Positions 1 through 10,080 of a DNA stretch of 64,000 bases are shown here, piece after piece. This stretch comes from Rhodococcus rhodochrous. GTDB taxonomy: Bacteria; Actinomycetota; Actinomycetes; Mycobacteriales; Mycobacteriaceae. The translations under genes and the position numbers were made by a program. Positions within the stretch are counted from its first letter, which is position 1. Each line of letters begins with the position of its first letter. The stretch lies in NCBI RefSeq assembly GCF_014854695.1, contig NZ_CP027557.1, positions 3,286,001 to 3,350,000 on the forward strand. The letters run 5' to 3'. A model generated the notes under the pieces. That model saw nothing but the letters and a program-made list of their open reading frames with translations. It was not told the DNA's origin and did no database searches.

Positions 1-660
1 GGCGGTCATCGATGCTGCGCCGGCCGGTTCGACACCGACGATCGACGTGCGTGGGGACCGCTCGCGCAGATAGGCGGCGACACCGGCGATGAGGCCGCCC
101 CCGCCCACGGGGACGAGCACCACGTCGAGATCGCCGTCGAGCTGCTCGAGGATCTCGCGCGCGATGGTGCCCTGCCCGGCAGCGGTGCGGGCGTCGTCGA
201 AGGGCGGGATCATCGTCGCCCCGGTGCGGATCGCATCGTCGGCGGCGGCCGCAGCCGCGGCGTCGAAGGTGTCGCCGACACCGATGAGTTCGACGCTGTC
301 GCCGCCGTGAACACGGATCCGGTCGCGCTTCTGCTTGGGAGTGCGGGTGGGCACGTAGATGCGGCCCTGGATTCCCATCACCCGGCACGCGTAGGCGACG
401 CCCTGCGCGTGGTTGCCGGCGCTGGCCGTGACGACGCCCGCGGCGCGCTCGGCCGCGTCGAGCTGCGCCATGGCGTTGTACGCCCCGCGGAGCTTGAAGG
501 ACCGCACACGGGTGAGGTCCTCACGCTTGAGGTAGACATTGGCTCCCACGAGGGCCGAGAGCCGGGGGCTGTGCTCGAGCGGCGTCGGGGCGACCGCCTC
601 CGAAATTCGCTCGGCAGCCGCATCGATGTCGGCCGCGCAGGGCACGGCGGTCACAGTCAT
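1..660 (-). CDS. ilvA: Threonine ammonia-lyase (threonine dehydratase), 5' part only
   Basis: Encodes the N-terminal 220 residues of the PLP enzyme that deaminates threonine to 2-oxobutanoate, the first step of isoleucine synthesis. The gene runs off the left edge, so roughly half of a ~420-residue protein is present. The PLP-lysine motif SFKLRGAYNAM (Lys about residue 56), the NHAQGVAYA substrate loop and the glycine-rich phosphate loop VGGGGLIAGV are all visible. The ATG at 660 gives a normal N-terminus. An in-frame GTG at 690 would add ten residues and neither start has a strong ribosome site. The Ddn-type oxidoreductase downstream of its 5' end matches the Rv1558-Rv1559 neighbourhood of mycobacteria. 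Confidence 0.93.
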   Translation of the reverse strand, partial: MTVTAVPCAADIDAAAERISEAVAPTPLEHSPRLSALVGANVYLKREDLTRVRSFKLRGAYNAMAQLDAAERAAGVVTASAGNHAQGVAYACRVMGIQGRIYVPTRTPKQKRDRIRVHGGDSVELIGVGDTFDAAAAAAADDAIRTGATMIPPFDDARTAAGQGTIAREILEQLDGDLDVVLVPVGGGGLIAGVAAYLRERSPRTSIVGVEPAGAASMTA

Positions 661-779
661 CGGTTCTGCTGTTCGCGAAGTGGAGGTCACCCGTCAATGC
701 TGCCACTCCCCCGATTCGCCCACCACGGCGGGACCCGCATCGAGGGGGTGGCCGCACAGTCCGTCCGAGCGTGCTCGGT

Positions 780-1223
780 CTACGAGCCCTCGACCGGCTC
801 GAGAACGAAGACGGGAATCTCGCGGTCGGTCTTCTCCTGGTACTCCGCGTAGGGCGGGAACGCCTCGACGGCACGTTCCCACCACTGCGCCTTCTCCTCA
901 CCGTGGACCTCGCGGGCGGTCATGTCCCACACCTCGGTGCGGTCCCTCACCTCGACGTGCGGATTCGCGACGATGTTGTGGTACCAGACGGGATGCTTCG
1001 GTGCACCGCCGAGCGAGGCGACGGCGGCATACCTGCCCTCGTGCTCGACTCGCATGAGAGGGATCTTGCGGAGCTTGCCGGACTTGGCGCCGACCGTGGT
1101 CAGGATGATGACCGGCCGACCCTGGAGGGTGGTGCCGCGGGTTCCGCCCGACGACTCGTACTCCTCGACCTGCTTGGCGCTCCATTCGACGGGACTCGGT
1201 TCGTATTCTCCGTGCAGTGGCAT
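780..1223 (-). CDS. Deazaflavin (F420)-dependent nitroreductase family protein
   Basis: 147-residue protein of the Ddn/Rv1558 family, small split-beta-barrel enzymes that use reduced F420 to reduce quinones, nitro compounds or other acceptors. Family signatures are the [19 protein letters not shown] strand-turn-strand, [19 protein letters not shown], and the [10 protein letters not shown] segment. Length matches Rv1558, which also sits next to ilvA. The natural substrate cannot be told from sequence. It is transcribed in the same direction as ilvA but is separated by about 120 bp. A 13-bp palindrome lies just upstream of its start. Confidence 0.9.
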   Translation of the reverse strand: MPLHGEYEPSPVEWSAKQVEEYESSGGTRGTTLQGRPVIILTTVGAKSGKLRKIPLMRVEHEGRYAAVASLGGAPKHPVWYHNIVANPHVEVRDRTEVWDMTAREVHGEEKAQWWERAVEAFPPYAEYQEKTDREIPVFVLEPVEGS

Positions 1224-1233
1224 ACCGACCAGT

Positions 1234-1246
1234 CAACACAATCGTT
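1234..1246. promoter_or_regulatory. Short palindrome upstream of the oxidoreductase gene
   Basis: CACAATCGTTGTG has 5-bp arms around a 3-bp centre and lies about 11 bp before the start of the F420-type oxidoreductase. Short dyads here are often TetR- or MarR-type operators. No regulator gene is adjacent, so this is only a candidate. Confidence 0.25.
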
Positions 1247-1300
1247 GTGACAGTCGTCGCCCGATCGTGGAGTTCGGTGGCCCGAACTCTTCCCTGCGCC

Positions 1301-1306
1301 TATCCT
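1301..1306 (+). promoter_or_regulatory. Putative -10 box for the 75-residue membrane protein
   Basis: TATCCT fits the actinobacterial TANNNT -10 consensus. It lies about 60 bp before the start at 1362, which has its own strong ribosome binding site AGGAGGT at 1347-1353, so a leadered transcript is expected. Confidence 0.4.
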
Positions 1307-1361
1307 GAAGAAAGGATTCCGCCCGGCCTACAGCCGCTCTGCCTACAGGAGGTGCACCGCG

Positions 1362-1589
1362 ATGTCCGTGCTCGATACCCGGATACGACGTGAGCGCACC
1401 GACGGTGTGGACATCGCCGGCACGATCTGGCCCCTGTACAAGCTCGAAGCACTCGCTTCGGGGCTTCTCACCCTGCTCGTGGTCCTCGTCGTCACCACCA
1501 GCGCCCAGAGCGCCGTGCTCGGTGCCGCTGCGGTCACCGTCGTCGTGTGGTGGGTCCGCAGGATCCAGCAACACGCACTCCGTTCCTAG
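1362..1589 (+). CDS. Small membrane protein of unknown function
   Basis: 75 residues. The N-terminal 20 are charged. One long hydrophobic stretch from about residue 30 to 65 (ALASGLLTLLVVLVVTTSAQ onward) could form two short membrane passes, followed by a basic tail (WWVRRIQQHALRS) that would sit in the cytoplasm. AGGAGGT eight bases before the ATG is an excellent ribosome site and argues that this is a real gene. I recognise no family. It is convergent with dnaE and isolated from any operon. Confidence 0.65.
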   Translation: MSVLDTRIRRERTDGVDIAGTIWPLYKLEALASGLLTLLVVLVVTTSAQSAVLGAAAVTVVVWWVRRIQQHALRS

Positions 1590-1612
1590 CCGCACCGGCC
1601 AACCCGGCTTCC

Positions 1613-1646
1613 CGCGCGGCGCTCACCGAAGGGCTCGCGCCGCGCG
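1613..1646. terminator. Possible bidirectional terminator between the small membrane gene and dnaE
   Basis: A 9-bp GC-only inverted repeat (CGCGCGGCG / CGCCGCGCG) with a 16-nt loop lies in the 65-bp gap between two convergent genes. There is no U-rich tail, so support is modest. Confidence 0.4.
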
Positions 1647-1654
1647 GCGGACCG

Positions 1655-4600
1655 CTAGGTGGCCAGGCAGCCCGGTCCGAGCAGGGCCTTGAGGTCGCCC
1701 ATCAGCGCCGACGACGGTTCGACCCGCAGGCTGTCGTCGAGCTTGAGGACGGTGACCTTGCTGCCGGTGATGAGCCGCACGTGCACGTCGGACGAGCCGG
1801 GATGGCGCGTGAGCACGTTCTTGAGGGCACCGACCTTGTCGGGGGTGCACAACCGGGTGGGCATCGACACCGACACCGGCTTCGCGACCCCGATCTGCGA
1901 GAGGTCGGGGACGACGAGATCGTTGGCGATCAGGGAGATCCGGTCGTCGCGGATCGACACCCGGGCCTTGACCAGCACCACCGAGTCCTCCACGACGTCC
2001 ATGCCGTAGACGGCGTAGGACTGCGGGAAGAACAACACCTCGATGCCACCGGTGAGGTCCTCGAGCTGCGCGGACGCCCAGGCGAGACCGTTCTTGTTGA
2101 TGCGCCGGTTCACCGAGGCGAGGATGCCACCGACGGTGACCTGGCTGCCGTCCTTGAGCGCGCCTTCGAGGATCGCGGGGATCTGGGTGTCGGCCTGCGA
2201 CGCGAGGACGTGCTCGACGCCGTTGAGCGGGTGCCCGGAGACGTAGAGGCCGAGCATCTCCCGTTCGAGGGCGAGGCGGTGCTTGGTGTCCCATTCCTCC
2301 TCGGGGATGCGGACGTTGAACACCGCGGCGACGGACTCGTCGGCGTCGTCGCCGCCGAACAGGTCGAACTGGCCGATCGCCTCGGCCTTCTTCGTGCTCA
2401 TCACCGCGTCGATCGCGTCGGCGTGGACGAGCATCAATCCCTTGCGCGGGTGTCCGAGCGAGTCGAATGCGCCTGCCTTGATGAGGGATTCGGTGACCTT
2501 CTTCGAACACGCGACGGTGTCGATCTTGTTGAGATAGTCGGAGAAGTCGGTGTAGCGGCCCTTCTCCTCCCGCCCCTTGATGATCGAGGCGACGACGTTC
2601 GTGCCGACGTTGCGGACGGCGCCGAGGCCGAACCGGATGTCCTCGCCCACCGACATGAAGTTGGTGTGCGACTCGTTGACGTCCGGCGGCAGCACGGTGA
2701 TGCCCATCTTGCGGCAGTCGGACAGGTAGACCGCGGCCTTGTCCTTGTCGTCACCCACGGAGGTGAGCAGACCGGCCATGTACTCGGCCGGGTAGTTCGC
2801 CTTGAGATAGGCGGTCCAGAACGAGACGAGACCGTAACCGGCGGCGTGCGACTTGTTGAACGCGTAGCCGGCGAAGGGCAGAACGGTGTCCCACAGCGCG
2901 GTGATCGCCGCCTGCGAGAAGCCGTTGTCCTTCATGCCCTGCGCGAAGCCGTCGTAGGCCTCGTCGAGGATCTCCTTCTTCTTCTTACCCATCGCGCGAC
3001 GCAGCAGGTCTGCCTGTCCGAGCGAGTAACCGGCCACCTTCTGAGCGATCTGCATGATCTGCTCCTGGTAGACGATCAGGCCGTAGGTGTCGGCGAGGAT
3101 CTCCTTCAGCGGCTCCTCGAGCTCGGGATGGATCGGCTTGACCTCTTGCCGCCCGTTCTTGCGGTCGGCGTAGTCGTTGTGCGCGTTCATGCCCATCGGA
3201 CCGGGGCGGTACAGCGCGAGCACGGCGACGATGTCCTCGAAGCCGGTGGGCTGCATGCGGCGCAGCAGGTCGCGCATGGCGCTGCCGTCGAGCTGGAACA
3301 CGCCGAGCGTGTCGCCGCGCGCGAGCAGTTCGTAGGTCGCCGGATCCTCCAGCGGGAGGGTGTCGAGGTCGAGATCGATCCCGCGGTTGACCTTGATGTT
3401 CTCGATCGCGTCGCCGATGACGGTGAGGTTGCGCAGACCGAGGAAGTCCATCTTCAGCAGGCCGATGGCCTCGCAGGACGGATAGTCCCAGCCGGTGATG
3501 ATCGCGCCGTCCTGCGCGCGCTTCCACAGCGGGATCGCGTCCATGAGCGGCTCGGACGACATGATCACCGCGCAGGCGTGGACGCCGGCGTTGCGGATCA
3601 GGCCCTCGAGACCGAGCGCGGTGTCGTAGATCTTCTTGATGTCCGGGTTGGACTCGATCAGCTGGCGGACCTCGGCGGCTTCCTTGTACCGCTCGTGGCT
3701 CGGGTCGGTGATACCCGAGACCGGGATGTCCTTCGCCATGATCGGCGGAGGCAGGGCCTTGGTGATCTGGTCGGCGATCGCGAATCCGGGCTGGCCGAAC
3801 TGCACTCGCGCGGAGTCCTTGATCGCGGCCTTCGTCTTGATGGTGCCGAACGTGATGACCTGGGCGACCTTGTCGTTGCCCCACCGCTCGGTGGCGTAGC
3901 GCACCATCTCACCGCGGCGGCGATCGTCGAAGTCGATATCGATATCGGGCATCGACACGCGCTCGGGGTTGAGGAACCGCTCGAACAGCAGACCGTGCGG
4001 GATCGGGTCGATGTTGGTGATGCCCATCGCGTAGGCGACGAGCGAACCGGCGGCCGAACCACGGCCGGGGCCGACGCGGATGCCGACCTCGCGGGCGTGG
4101 TTGATGAGGTCGCCGACGACGAGGAAGTAAGCGGGGAAGCCCATCTGGTTGATGACGCTGATCTCGTACTCGGCGCGCTCGACGTACTCGCGGGGCGGGC
4201 CGGCGGGGAAGCGACGGTCGAGACCGCGCATGACCTCCTTGTGCAACCAGCTCGCCTGCGTCTCCCCTTCCGGCACCGGGAAGATCGGCATCCGGTCGCG
4301 GTGGGTCCACACGTCCTCGTAGGACTGCACCCGCTCGGCGATGAGCAGCGTGTTGTCGCACGCGCCCGGCACCTCGCGGTCCCACTGCTCGCGCATCTCC
4401 TGCGCCGACTTGAGGTAGTAGCCGTCGCCGTCGAACTTGAACCGGGTGGGATCGGAGAGAGTCTTACCGGTCTGGATGCACAGCAGCGCCTCGTGGTTCG
4501 CGGCCGCATCCTTGGTGACGTAGTGGCAGTCGTTGGTCACGAGCGGCGGGATGTCGAGCTTGCGGCCGATCTCGATCAGGCCCTCGCGCACCCGGCGCTC

Positions 4601-5191
4601 GATGGACAGGCCGTGGTCCATCAGCTCGAGGAAGAAGTTGTCCTTACCCCAGATCTCCTGCCACTTCGCGGCCGCCTCGAGGGCTTCACGCTCGTGGCCG
4701 AGGCGCAGGCGCGTCTGGATCTCACCCGACGGGCAGCCGGTCGTGGCGATGATGCCCTCGTGATGGTGGGCGATGAGCTCTTCGTCCATACGAGCCCACT
4801 TGCCGAGCTGGCCCTCGATCGATGCGAGGGAGGACAGCTTGAACAGGTTCCGCAGGCCCGTGGAGTTCTCGGCGACCATCGTCATGTGGGTGTAGGCACC
4901 CGAGCCGGAGACGTCGTCGGACTTCTGGCCGGGATCGCCCCACTGCACACGCTTGGTGGAGAAGCGCGACTCCGGCGCGACGTACGCCTCGATACCGATG
5001 ATCGGCTTGATGCCGAACTTCTTGGCGACGTTGTAGAACTCGCTGGCGCCGTACATGTTTCCGTGGTCGGTCATGCCCACGGCCGGCATCCCCAGCCGTT
5101 CGGCCTCCTTGAACAACGGTCCGACCTTCGCGGCACCGTCGAGCATCGAGTACTCGGTGTGGGTGTGCAGATGAACGAACGAGTCAGCCAC
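1655..5191 (-). CDS. dnaE: DNA polymerase III alpha subunit (replicative, DnaE1 type)
   Basis: 1178 residues, close to mycobacterial DnaE1 (about 1184). It is the chain-elongating subunit of the replicative polymerase. The protein opens with a PHP domain ([16 protein letters not shown]), the proofreading or metal-binding module of actinobacterial DnaE. The palm follows with the catalytic acidic cluster PDIDIDFDD near residue 415, then fingers, helix-hairpin-helix and a C-terminal OB fold. The GTG at 5191 is chosen because homologs begin with (M/V)[14 protein letters not shown] and GAGAGG precedes it. Longer in-frame extension upstream has no family match. A TAGACT -10 box overlaps the rarD stop codon, so it probably has its own promoter. 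Confidence 0.97.
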   Translation of the reverse strand: MADSFVHLHTHTEYSMLDGAAKVGPLFKEAERLGMPAVGMTDHGNMYGASEFYNVAKKFGIKPIIGIEAYVAPESRFSTKRVQWGDPGQKSDDVSGSGAYTHMTMVAENSTGLRNLFKLSSLASIEGQLGKWARMDEELIAHHHEGIIATTGCPSGEIQTRLRLGHEREALEAAAKWQEIWGKDNFFLELMDHGLSIERRVREGLIEIGRKLDIPPLVTNDCHYVTKDAAANHEALLCIQTGKTLSDPTRFKFDGDGYYLKSAQEMREQWDREVPGACDNTLLIAERVQSYEDVWTHRDRMPIFPVPEGETQASWLHKEVMRGLDRRFPAGPPREYVERAEYEISVINQMGFPAYFLVVGDLINHAREVGIRVGPGRGSAAGSLVAYAMGITNIDPIPHGLLFERFLNPERVSMPDIDIDFDDRRRGEMVRYATERWGNDKVAQVITFGTIKTKAAIKDSARVQFGQPGFAIADQITKALPPPIMAKDIPVSGITDPSHERYKEAAEVRQLIESNPDIKKIYDTALGLEGLIRNAGVHACAVIMSSEPLMDAIPLWKRAQDGAIITGWDYPSCEAIGLLKMDFLGLRNLTVIGDAIENIKVNRGIDLDLDTLPLEDPATYELLARGDTLGVFQLDGSAMRDLLRRMQPTGFEDIVAVLALYRPGPMGMNAHNDYADRKNGRQEVKPIHPELEEPLKEILADTYGLIVYQEQIMQIAQKVAGYSLGQADLLRRAMGKKKKEILDEAYDGFAQGMKDNGFSQAAITALWDTVLPFAGYAFNKSHAAGYGLVSFWTAYLKANYPAEYMAGLLTSVGDDKDKAAVYLSDCRKMGITVLPPDVNESHTNFMSVGEDIRFGLGAVRNVGTNVVASIIKGREEKGRYTDFSDYLNKIDTVACSKKVTESLIKAGAFDSLGHPRKGLMLVHADAIDAVMSTKKAEAIGQFDLFGGDDADESVAAVFNVRIPEEEWDTKHRLALEREMLGLYVSGHPLNGVEHVLASQADTQIPAILEGALKDGSQVTVGGILASVNRRINKNGLAWASAQLEDLTGGIEVLFFPQSYAVYGMDVVEDSVVLVKARVSIRDDRISLIANDLVVPDLSQIGVAKPVSVSMPTRLCTPDKVGALKNVLTRHPGSSDVHVRLITGSKVTVLKLDDSLRVEPSSALMGDLKALLGPGCLAT

Positions 5192-5226
5192 GCGTGCCTC
5201 TCCCGGGATGTCTGTGGGCAGAGACG

Positions 5227-5232
5227 AGTCTA
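5227..5232 (-). promoter_or_regulatory. Putative -10 box of dnaE
   Basis: TAGACT (TANNNT type) lies about 36 bp before the dnaE GTG and overlaps the stop codon of rarD, giving a predicted leader of about 28 nt that carries the GAGAGG ribosome site. Confidence 0.45.
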
Positions 5233-6171
5233 AGCCGCGCGAGGCTCCGCGGTGACCACGGCACGCTGACGACGGGCCCGCACGAGGGCGTCCGTGCTGT
5301 ACACCGCCAGTGCGATCCAGATCAGGACGAAACCGATCCACCGCGAGGCAGGCATGTCCTCCCCGAGCACGACCACACCCCACGTCATCTGCAGGCTCGG
5401 CGTGAGGTACTGCAGCATGCCGAGTGTCGCGAGCGGGACCCGCTGCGCGGCCGCGCCGAAGAGCAGCAGCGGTACGGCGGTCACCAGCCCCGCCGACACG
5501 AGCAGGGCGGTGTGATCGATGCCGTGCCCGAGGAAGGTGCCGGTGCCGGTCACCGCGAGGAAGATCACGTACCCGAGCGCGAACGGGGCCGCGACGATCC
5601 CCTCACCTGTCAGGGACGTGCGCGGATCGAGCGGCACGACCTTCTTGATCACCCCGTAGGACGCGAAGGACAACGCCAGGGTCAGGGCGATGATCGGCGG
5701 TCTGCCGTAGTCGACGGTGATGACCACCACCGCGCACACCGCGAGCACCAGCGCCGCGATCTGCGCCGGCCGCAGTCGTTCCCGGAAGAACAGGACACCG
5801 AACACCACGCTGACGAGCGGGTTGATGAAGTAGCCGAGTGCGGTCTCCACGACCCGGCCCGACACGACGCCGTAGATGTAGACGCCCCAGTTGACCGCGA
5901 TCGCGGTGGACGCCGCGGCGACCAGGCCCCAGGTGCGGGCCGACAGGCCGCGCAGGGTGCCGAGGCGTCCCATGACGCCCAGCACGATCAGCATGAGCAC
6001 GAGGGTCCACAGCACGCGGTGCGCGAGGATCTCGACGGCGCCGGCGGGTTCGAGCAGGCCGAAGTAGGCGGGGAACAGTCCCCACAATCCGTAGGCGCCC
6101 AGACCGCACAGCACCCCGGTGCGCACGATGTTCCGCTGCCCCGAGTCGTTCCGATCCCCCGAGTCGCTCAC
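5230..6171 (-). CDS. rarD: RarD/EamA family transporter
   Basis: 313-residue drug/metabolite transporter superfamily protein with about ten membrane segments. The RarD hallmarks are [18 protein letters not shown] near the start, [10 protein letters not shown], and [18 protein letters not shown] in the middle. RarD proteins are predicted exporters and the substrate is unknown. The N-terminus is odd: the codons for [12 protein letters not shown] are an imperfect 18-bp tandem duplication. The GTG start sits six bases after a TAGGGT box, so the message is predicted to be leaderless. Four 15-16 bp tandem repeats lie immediately upstream of this promoter. Confidence 0.9.
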   Translation of the reverse strand: MSDSGDRNDSGQRNIVRTGVLCGLGAYGLWGLFPAYFGLLEPAGAVEILAHRVLWTLVLMLIVLGVMGRLGTLRGLSARTWGLVAAASTAIAVNWGVYIYGVVSGRVVETALGYFINPLVSVVFGVLFFRERLRPAQIAALVLAVCAVVVITVDYGRPPIIALTLALSFASYGVIKKVVPLDPRTSLTGEGIVAAPFALGYVIFLAVTGTGTFLGHGIDHTALLVSAGLVTAVPLLLFGAAAQRVPLATLGMLQYLTPSLQMTWGVVVLGEDMPASRWIGFVLIWIALAVYSTDALVRARRQRAVVTAEPRAA

Positions 6172-6177
6172 CGGATC

Positions 6178-6183
6178 ACCCTA
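6178..6183 (-). promoter_or_regulatory. -10 box of a leaderless rarD promoter
   Basis: TAGGGT followed by six bases and then the GTG start codon. This is the arrangement of leaderless actinobacterial messages, in which transcription starts on the first base of the start codon. Confidence 0.55.
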
Positions 6184-6197
6184 CGGCGCCGCCGGTG

Positions 6198-6260
6198 CGC
6201 TGTCGTTCCTGGACACTGTCGTTCCGAGACACTGTCGTTCCGAACACGGTCGTTTCGAGA
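6198..6260. repeat. Four tandem 15-16 bp repeats upstream of rarD
   Basis: Units at 6198-6213, 6214-6229, 6230-6244 and 6245-6260 share the core CACTGTCGTTCCGAGA on the plus strand. Units 2 and 3 are identical over 14 bases and the outer units carry a few changes. The array covers the -35 region and about 45 bp further upstream of the rarD promoter. The GTCGTTCCGA core recurs inside the first codons of rarD. It could be a protein-binding array or slippage-generated repeats. Confidence 0.7.
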
Positions 6261-6277
6261 CGGGATCCCCCGCACCG

Positions 6278-6925
6278 TCACACCTCCCCGTCGTCCGGGC
6301 CGGGCACGACCGTCTCGACGTGGGTGGGCAGCAGCGGGGTCACCGCGAAGCGTCCCGCGATCGCGTCGGCGGGCAGGACCTCCACGGCCCGCACGTCCGG
6401 GGCATCGGCGACGGCCCGGAACTGTGCGGGAGTACCCCGGAGCACCGCCGCGACGACGCAGTCGCAGCCGTCGGCGAGCCGCTGCGCGGAGACCGCCCCG
6501 ACCCGCGCGGCGCGTTCGGTCCCGAACTCCACCAGGCTCAGCCGGCCCGCGGCGACCGAAGGGGCACGACGCACCGCCTCCGGGTTCTCCGGCACCGCGA
6601 CCGGCACCAGTGGTGTCTGGACGCGGTCGATCGGCACACGGAGGAGCACCTGCGCCACGCGCGCCTCGTCGGTGAGTTCGACGACCCGGTCGATGCCGAC
6701 GGCGTCGGTGAACGACACCAGTCCCCAGTGCTCGAGGTCTCCGTCCGCTTCGGCCTCGGTCAGGCTGTCCGCGGCCCGTGCCAGATAGTCGGCGACCACT
6801 TCCCCGTTGTCGGGGCCGAGGGTGTCGCTCCCCACGGGGGACGTCCGCGGCGGTGAGGTCCACCCGGCGACGAGCACGGCGACGACGAGAACGACGACCG
6901 CCGCCCAGGGCAGGACACGTCCCAT
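6278..6925 (-). CDS. Membrane-anchored protein of unknown function
   Basis: 215 residues. A single N-terminal hydrophobic segment (VLPWAAVVVLVVAVLVAGW, residues 4-22) acts as an uncleaved anchor, and the rest is predicted to be extracytoplasmic. No catalytic motif is obvious. The body is an alpha/beta domain rich in valine and acidic residues, with a Cys-Asp-Cys (CDC) pair near residue 155. It starts three bases after the stop of the RluD-type gene and is therefore probably the last gene of the lspA operon. I do not recognise the family. Confidence 0.75.
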   Translation of the reverse strand: MGRVLPWAAVVVLVVAVLVAGWTSPPRTSPVGSDTLGPDNGEVVADYLARAADSLTEAEADGDLEHWGLVSFTDAVGIDRVVELTDEARVAQVLLRVPIDRVQTPLVPVAVPENPEAVRRAPSVAAGRLSLVEFGTERAARVGAVSAQRLADGCDCVVAAVLRGTPAQFRAVADAPDVRAVEVLPADAIAGRFAVTPLLPTHVETVVPGPDDGEV

Positions 6926-6928
6926 CGG

Positions 6929-7855
6929 TCAGGCGTTGCGCAACACGGCGAGCGCGTGTTCGAGATCCGGAGGGTACTTGCTGGTGATCTCGACCCAGTG
7001 CCCGCGCGTCGGGTGCGAGAACCCGAGGGTGCACGCGTGCAGCCACTGCCGTTCGAGGCCGAGACGCGCCGCGAGACGCGGGTCGGCTCCGTAGGTGAGG
7101 TCGCCGCAGCAGGGGTGACGCAGTGCCGAGAAGTGCACCCGGATCTGATGGGTGCGACCGGTCTCGAGGTGGATGTCGAGCAGGCTCGCGGCCTGGAACG
7201 CCTCGATCGTGTCGTAGTGCGTCACGCTGGGCTTGCCGTCGGCGGTGACCGTGAACTTCCAGTCGCTGCTGCGGTGGCGGCCGATCGGTGCGTCGATGGT
7301 GCCGCTGCTCGGGTCGGGATGCCCTTGGACGAGCGCGTGGTACCGCTTGTCGACCGTGCGTTCCTTGAAGGCGCGCTTGAGGACGGTATAGGCGCGTTCG
7401 GACGTCGCGACCACCATGACGCCGGAGGTGCCCACGTCGAGCCGGTGCACGATGCCCTGGCGTTCGTGGGCGCCGGACGTGGAGATCCGGTAGCCGGCTG
7501 CGGCGAGGCCGCCGATCACGGTCGGTCCGGTCCAGCCGACGCTCGCGTGGGCGGCGACACCCACGGGCTTGTCGACCGCGACGATGTCGTCGTCGGCGTA
7601 GAGGATCTCCATGCCCTCGACGGGCTGGGCCTCGATGGTCAGGGGGCGGGGCGGCTCGGGCAGTTCCACCTCGAGCCAGGAGCCGGCGGACAGTCGGTCG
7701 GACTTGCCCACCGCCGCGCCGTCGACCACGACGGCGCCCTCCTCGGTGAGCGTGGCGACCACGGTCCGGGACAGACCGAGCAGGCGCGCGAGGCCTGCAT
7801 CGACACGCATCCCGTCGAGCCCGTCGGGTACGGGCATCGCGCGGGTTTCCCTCAC
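6929..7855 (-). CDS. RluA/RluD family 23S rRNA pseudouridine synthase
   Basis: 308 residues, the same length as mycobacterial Rv1540. Converts specific uridines in rRNA to pseudouridine. An N-terminal S4-like RNA-binding domain ([20 protein letters not shown]) precedes the catalytic domain with the [14 protein letters not shown] motif, whose Asp is the nucleophile, and the C-terminal [13 protein letters not shown] block. The GTG at 7855 is used because it overlaps the lspA stop codon in a GTGA junction. An ATG at 7837 is an alternative that removes six residues. Cotranscribed with lspA, as in mycobacteria. Confidence 0.93.
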   Translation of the reverse strand: MRETRAMPVPDGLDGMRVDAGLARLLGLSRTVVATLTEEGAVVVDGAAVGKSDRLSAGSWLEVELPEPPRPLTIEAQPVEGMEILYADDDIVAVDKPVGVAAHASVGWTGPTVIGGLAAAGYRISTSGAHERQGIVHRLDVGTSGVMVVATSERAYTVLKRAFKERTVDKRYHALVQGHPDPSSGTIDAPIGRHRSSDWKFTVTADGKPSVTHYDTIEAFQAASLLDIHLETGRTHQIRVHFSALRHPCCGDLTYGADPRLAARLGLERQWLHACTLGFSHPTRGHWVEITSKYPPDLEHALAVLRNA

Positions 7856-8472
7856 TGGTGTGATTCCTTTCTCGTTTCGTCCGCATCCGGCGCTGCGCCC
7901 GGGCCCTGCGAGGCGCCACCGTCGGGTTCGACGCCGAAGATGGTCAGGGCCACGAGCAGGATCGCTCCGCACACGATGGCCGAGTCGGCGACGTTGAACA
8001 CCGGCCACCATCCGACCGACACGAAGTCGACGACGTGGCCCTGCAGCGGTCCGGGCGAGCGGAACAGACGGTCGGTGAGATTGCCGAGCGCTCCCCCGAG
8101 GACGAGGGCGAGGCCGAGCGCCCACCACCGCGATCTCAGGGTCCGGCCGATCTTCACGACGCCGACGACAACGGCGATCGCGACCAGCGTGAGCAGCCAG
8201 GTCATGCCCGTGGCCATGGAGAACGCGGCACCGGGATTGCGGACGAGTGTCAGGGTGACCGTGTCGCCGACGATCGAGATCGGGTCGGCTGGGTCGATGT
8301 AGTGGACGGCGAGCACCTTCGTCACCAGATCCGCGACGAAGACGACGAGCGCCACGAGCAGCAGCGGCCGCAGCATGCGCCGGCCGACGGAGGGGGGCGG
8401 CGCCGGCTCGTCGGCACGACCGGGAACCGGCGTCTCCGCGTCGCGGTCGGGTCGGGAAGCTTCGTTCGTCAC
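7852..8472 (-). CDS. lspA: Lipoprotein signal peptidase (signal peptidase II)
   Basis: 206 residues. This inner-membrane aspartyl protease removes signal peptides from diacylated prolipoproteins. Four membrane segments are visible, and the two catalytic aspartates sit in GNLTDRLFR and VFNVADSAI. The N-terminal 35-residue extension is charged and proline-rich, typical of actinobacterial LspA. The GTG at 8472 is preceded by GGAGCG. The gene starts back to back with a lipoprotein gene at 8539, and its product would process the several lipoproteins encoded in this window. Confidence 0.96.
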   Translation of the reverse strand: MTNEASRPDRDAETPVPGRADEPAPPPSVGRRMLRPLLLVALVVFVADLVTKVLAVHYIDPADPISIVGDTVTLTLVRNPGAAFSMATGMTWLLTLVAIAVVVGVVKIGRTLRSRWWALGLALVLGGALGNLTDRLFRSPGPLQGHVVDFVSVGWWPVFNVADSAIVCGAILLVALTIFGVEPDGGASQGPGAAPDADETRKESHQ

Positions 8473-8525
8473 CGCTCCATCATCCCCTACCGGACGACCG
8501 CGGCGGTTCCCCCTCCCGTCGTGGC

Positions 8526-8531
8526 TACCCT
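8526..8531 (+). promoter_or_regulatory. -10 box of a leaderless lipoprotein promoter
   Basis: TACCCT followed by seven bases and a GTG at 8539. The spacing fits a leaderless start and helps choose 8539 over the in-frame GTG at 8521. Confidence 0.45.
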
Positions 8532-8538
8532 GGGTGGC

Positions 8539-9495
8539 GTGCCTGCGCTGTCCAGATTCCCCCGCTCGGGGCCGTGTGCCCTCGCGGCTGTGCTGTCCCT
8601 CTCCGCTCTCGTCGCCGGTTGCGGTGGTCCTTCGGACGGCGCGCCCGCCGTCACGGCGGCGACATCGACGGAGGTGACGGTGCCGGTGTCGGCGGTGACC
8701 ACGACGGTGCTCGACCCCGGTGCCGAACCCCGATCGGTGGTGCGGCTCGCACCCGAGGCGGGGGTGCAGCAGAGCGTCGTCCTCACCACCCGATCCGAGG
8801 TCTTCCAGCGCGTCGGCGACGACCCGCAGCAGGACTTCTCCACTCCCGAGCTGACCCTTCCGCTCTCGGCGACGGTCGAGCGAGCGGTCTCCGGCGAGGA
8901 CCCGAGCACCGTGGTCGACATCACCGTCGGATCGGCGACATCGCCGGACGAGACGCTCGGGTCGGCACTGTCCGATGCCGAGGGTTCCGGAGCCGGACTG
9001 ACGATCGGGCCGACCGGCGCGATCAGTGCGCTGCGCCTCGAGCCCGCTCCCGATGCTGCGAACATCGCACGGTCGGCGATCGAGCAGGCCTTCTACCAGG
9101 CCGTCTATCGCATCGTCTCGTTCCCGGACGAAGCCGTCGGGGTGGGCGCGGTGTGGGAGATCCACCAGCAGGTGATGAGCGCGGGCATCACCCTCGACCA
9201 GGTCGGGACGGCGACGCTCGTCGAGCGGGAGGACGACCGCATCACGGTCGACGTGAGGGTCGAACAGACACCGCGCGAGTCCACCTGGGTGCTGCCGAAC
9301 GGACAGGGCCGTCTCGACATCGAGCAGTACACGATGGCCGGTGAGGGGTCGATGACGATCGACGCGTCGCTCCCCCTGCCCGTCGGCGGAGAACTGACGG
9401 TGCGGGGCGATCAGACCTACGTCGAGCCGGACGGCGGAACACGCCTGTCGCAGTCGCAGGTCGACCGCGTGGGCTGGAACACCCCGGATCGGTAA
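8539..9495 (+). CDS. Lipoprotein of unknown function
   Basis: 318 residues. A lipoprotein signal peptide ends in the lipobox LVAGC (Cys about residue 27), so the mature protein should be anchored in the cytoplasmic membrane facing outward. After a Thr/Val-rich linker comes a repetitive beta-rich region ([20 protein letters not shown], later [20 protein letters not shown]) with no recognisable enzymatic motif. The beta-rich build resembles lipid-binding lipoproteins of mycolic-acid bacteria, but that is only inference. It is divergent from lspA and ends at a strong hairpin shared with the next convergent gene. Confidence 0.8.
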   Translation: MPALSRFPRSGPCALAAVLSLSALVAGCGGPSDGAPAVTAATSTEVTVPVSAVTTTVLDPGAEPRSVVRLAPEAGVQQSVVLTTRSEVFQRVGDDPQQDFSTPELTLPLSATVERAVSGEDPSTVVDITVGSATSPDETLGSALSDAEGSGAGLTIGPTGAISALRLEPAPDAANIARSAIEQAFYQAVYRIVSFPDEAVGVGAVWEIHQQVMSAGITLDQVGTATLVEREDDRITVDVRVEQTPRESTWVLPNGQGRLDIEQYTMAGEGSMTIDASLPLPVGGELTVRGDQTYVEPDGGTRLSQSQVDRVGWNTPDR

Positions 9496-9514
9496 TCCGG
9501 AAGATGGACGAACG

Positions 9515-9551
9515 CCGACGGCCGGCGCGGATGATCCGCGCCGGCCGTCGG
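9515..9551. terminator. Bidirectional terminator between two convergent lipoprotein genes
   Basis: A perfect 17-bp inverted repeat with a 3-nt loop fills the 78-bp gap between converging genes. Left arm 9515-9531, right arm 9535-9551, followed by TTCGTTC. Confidence 0.75.
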
Positions 9552-9573
9552 TTCGTTCGGGACGAGTACTACA

Positions 9574-10080
9574 TCATGCGCAGGCCGGGGACTGCAGCTG
9601 CGCCATGTTGATGACGATGGAGCACGCATAGTCCTTCGACACCTTCCAGGTGTCGTCCTCGGCGACGAAGTCGACCGTTCCGAAGGACGGCTGGTCGCTG
9701 CCCGCGAGCGCCATCTCGACACCGGCGGTGATCGTGCCGTTCTCGTTGTCGGTCACGTCGACGACGTTGACCTGCACGCCGGCGTCGTTGGCCGCCTGGG
9801 CGACCATGTTGATCAGCTCCGGATCCTCCTCGGCGCCCTGGACCAGGTCGGTCTTCTCGGCGGCCGGGACGCTCAGGTCGAAGGCGCGCGCGAGGTCGGC
9901 GTTGAGCTCCTCGACGGTGGGCACCGGCGGGTAGTCGACGGCCGGAGCCGCGGCGGTCGTGGTCGTGCTGGTCTTCGCGGTCGTCTCGGAGGAGCTACCG
10001 CCGTCGTCCGAGCTGCAGGCGGACATCGTGAGGGCGGCGGCGAGCGCCACGGTGGCGACGGTGATCTTGCGAAGCTTCAA
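9574..10080 (-). CDS. Small secreted lipoprotein, DUF4878-like fold possible
   Basis: 168 residues beginning at TTG 10080, preceded by AAGGA at a good distance. The signal peptide ends in TMSAC (Cys about residue 21), followed by a Ser/Thr/Asp-rich linker (SSDDGGSSSETTAKTSTTTT). A compact domain of about 110 residues (VDYPPVPTVEELNADLARAF to the end) follows, with two cysteines (YACS and SPACA) that could form a disulfide. The layout resembles low-molecular-weight antigen MTB12-like lipoproteins of mycobacteria, but I cannot confirm the family. Convergent with the preceding lipoprotein gene. Confidence 0.75.
   Translation of the reverse strand: MKLRKITVATVALAAALTMSACSSDDGGSSSETTAKTSTTTTAAAPAVDYPPVPTVEELNADLARAFDLSVPAAEKTDLVQGAEEDPELINMVAQAANDAGVQVNVVDVTDNENGTITAGVEMALAGSDQPSFGTVDFVAEDDTWKVSKDYACSIVINMAQLQSPACA

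Noticed and set aside
1547-5233. Long plus-strand open frame of about 1228 codons opposite dnaE
   Set aside because: It is antisense to an unmistakable dnaE. High GC at third positions keeps the opposite frame open, and its translation shows no family motif.
6198-6260. CRISPR-like array
   Set aside because: Units are contiguous 15-16 bp repeats without spacers, and no cas genes are present.
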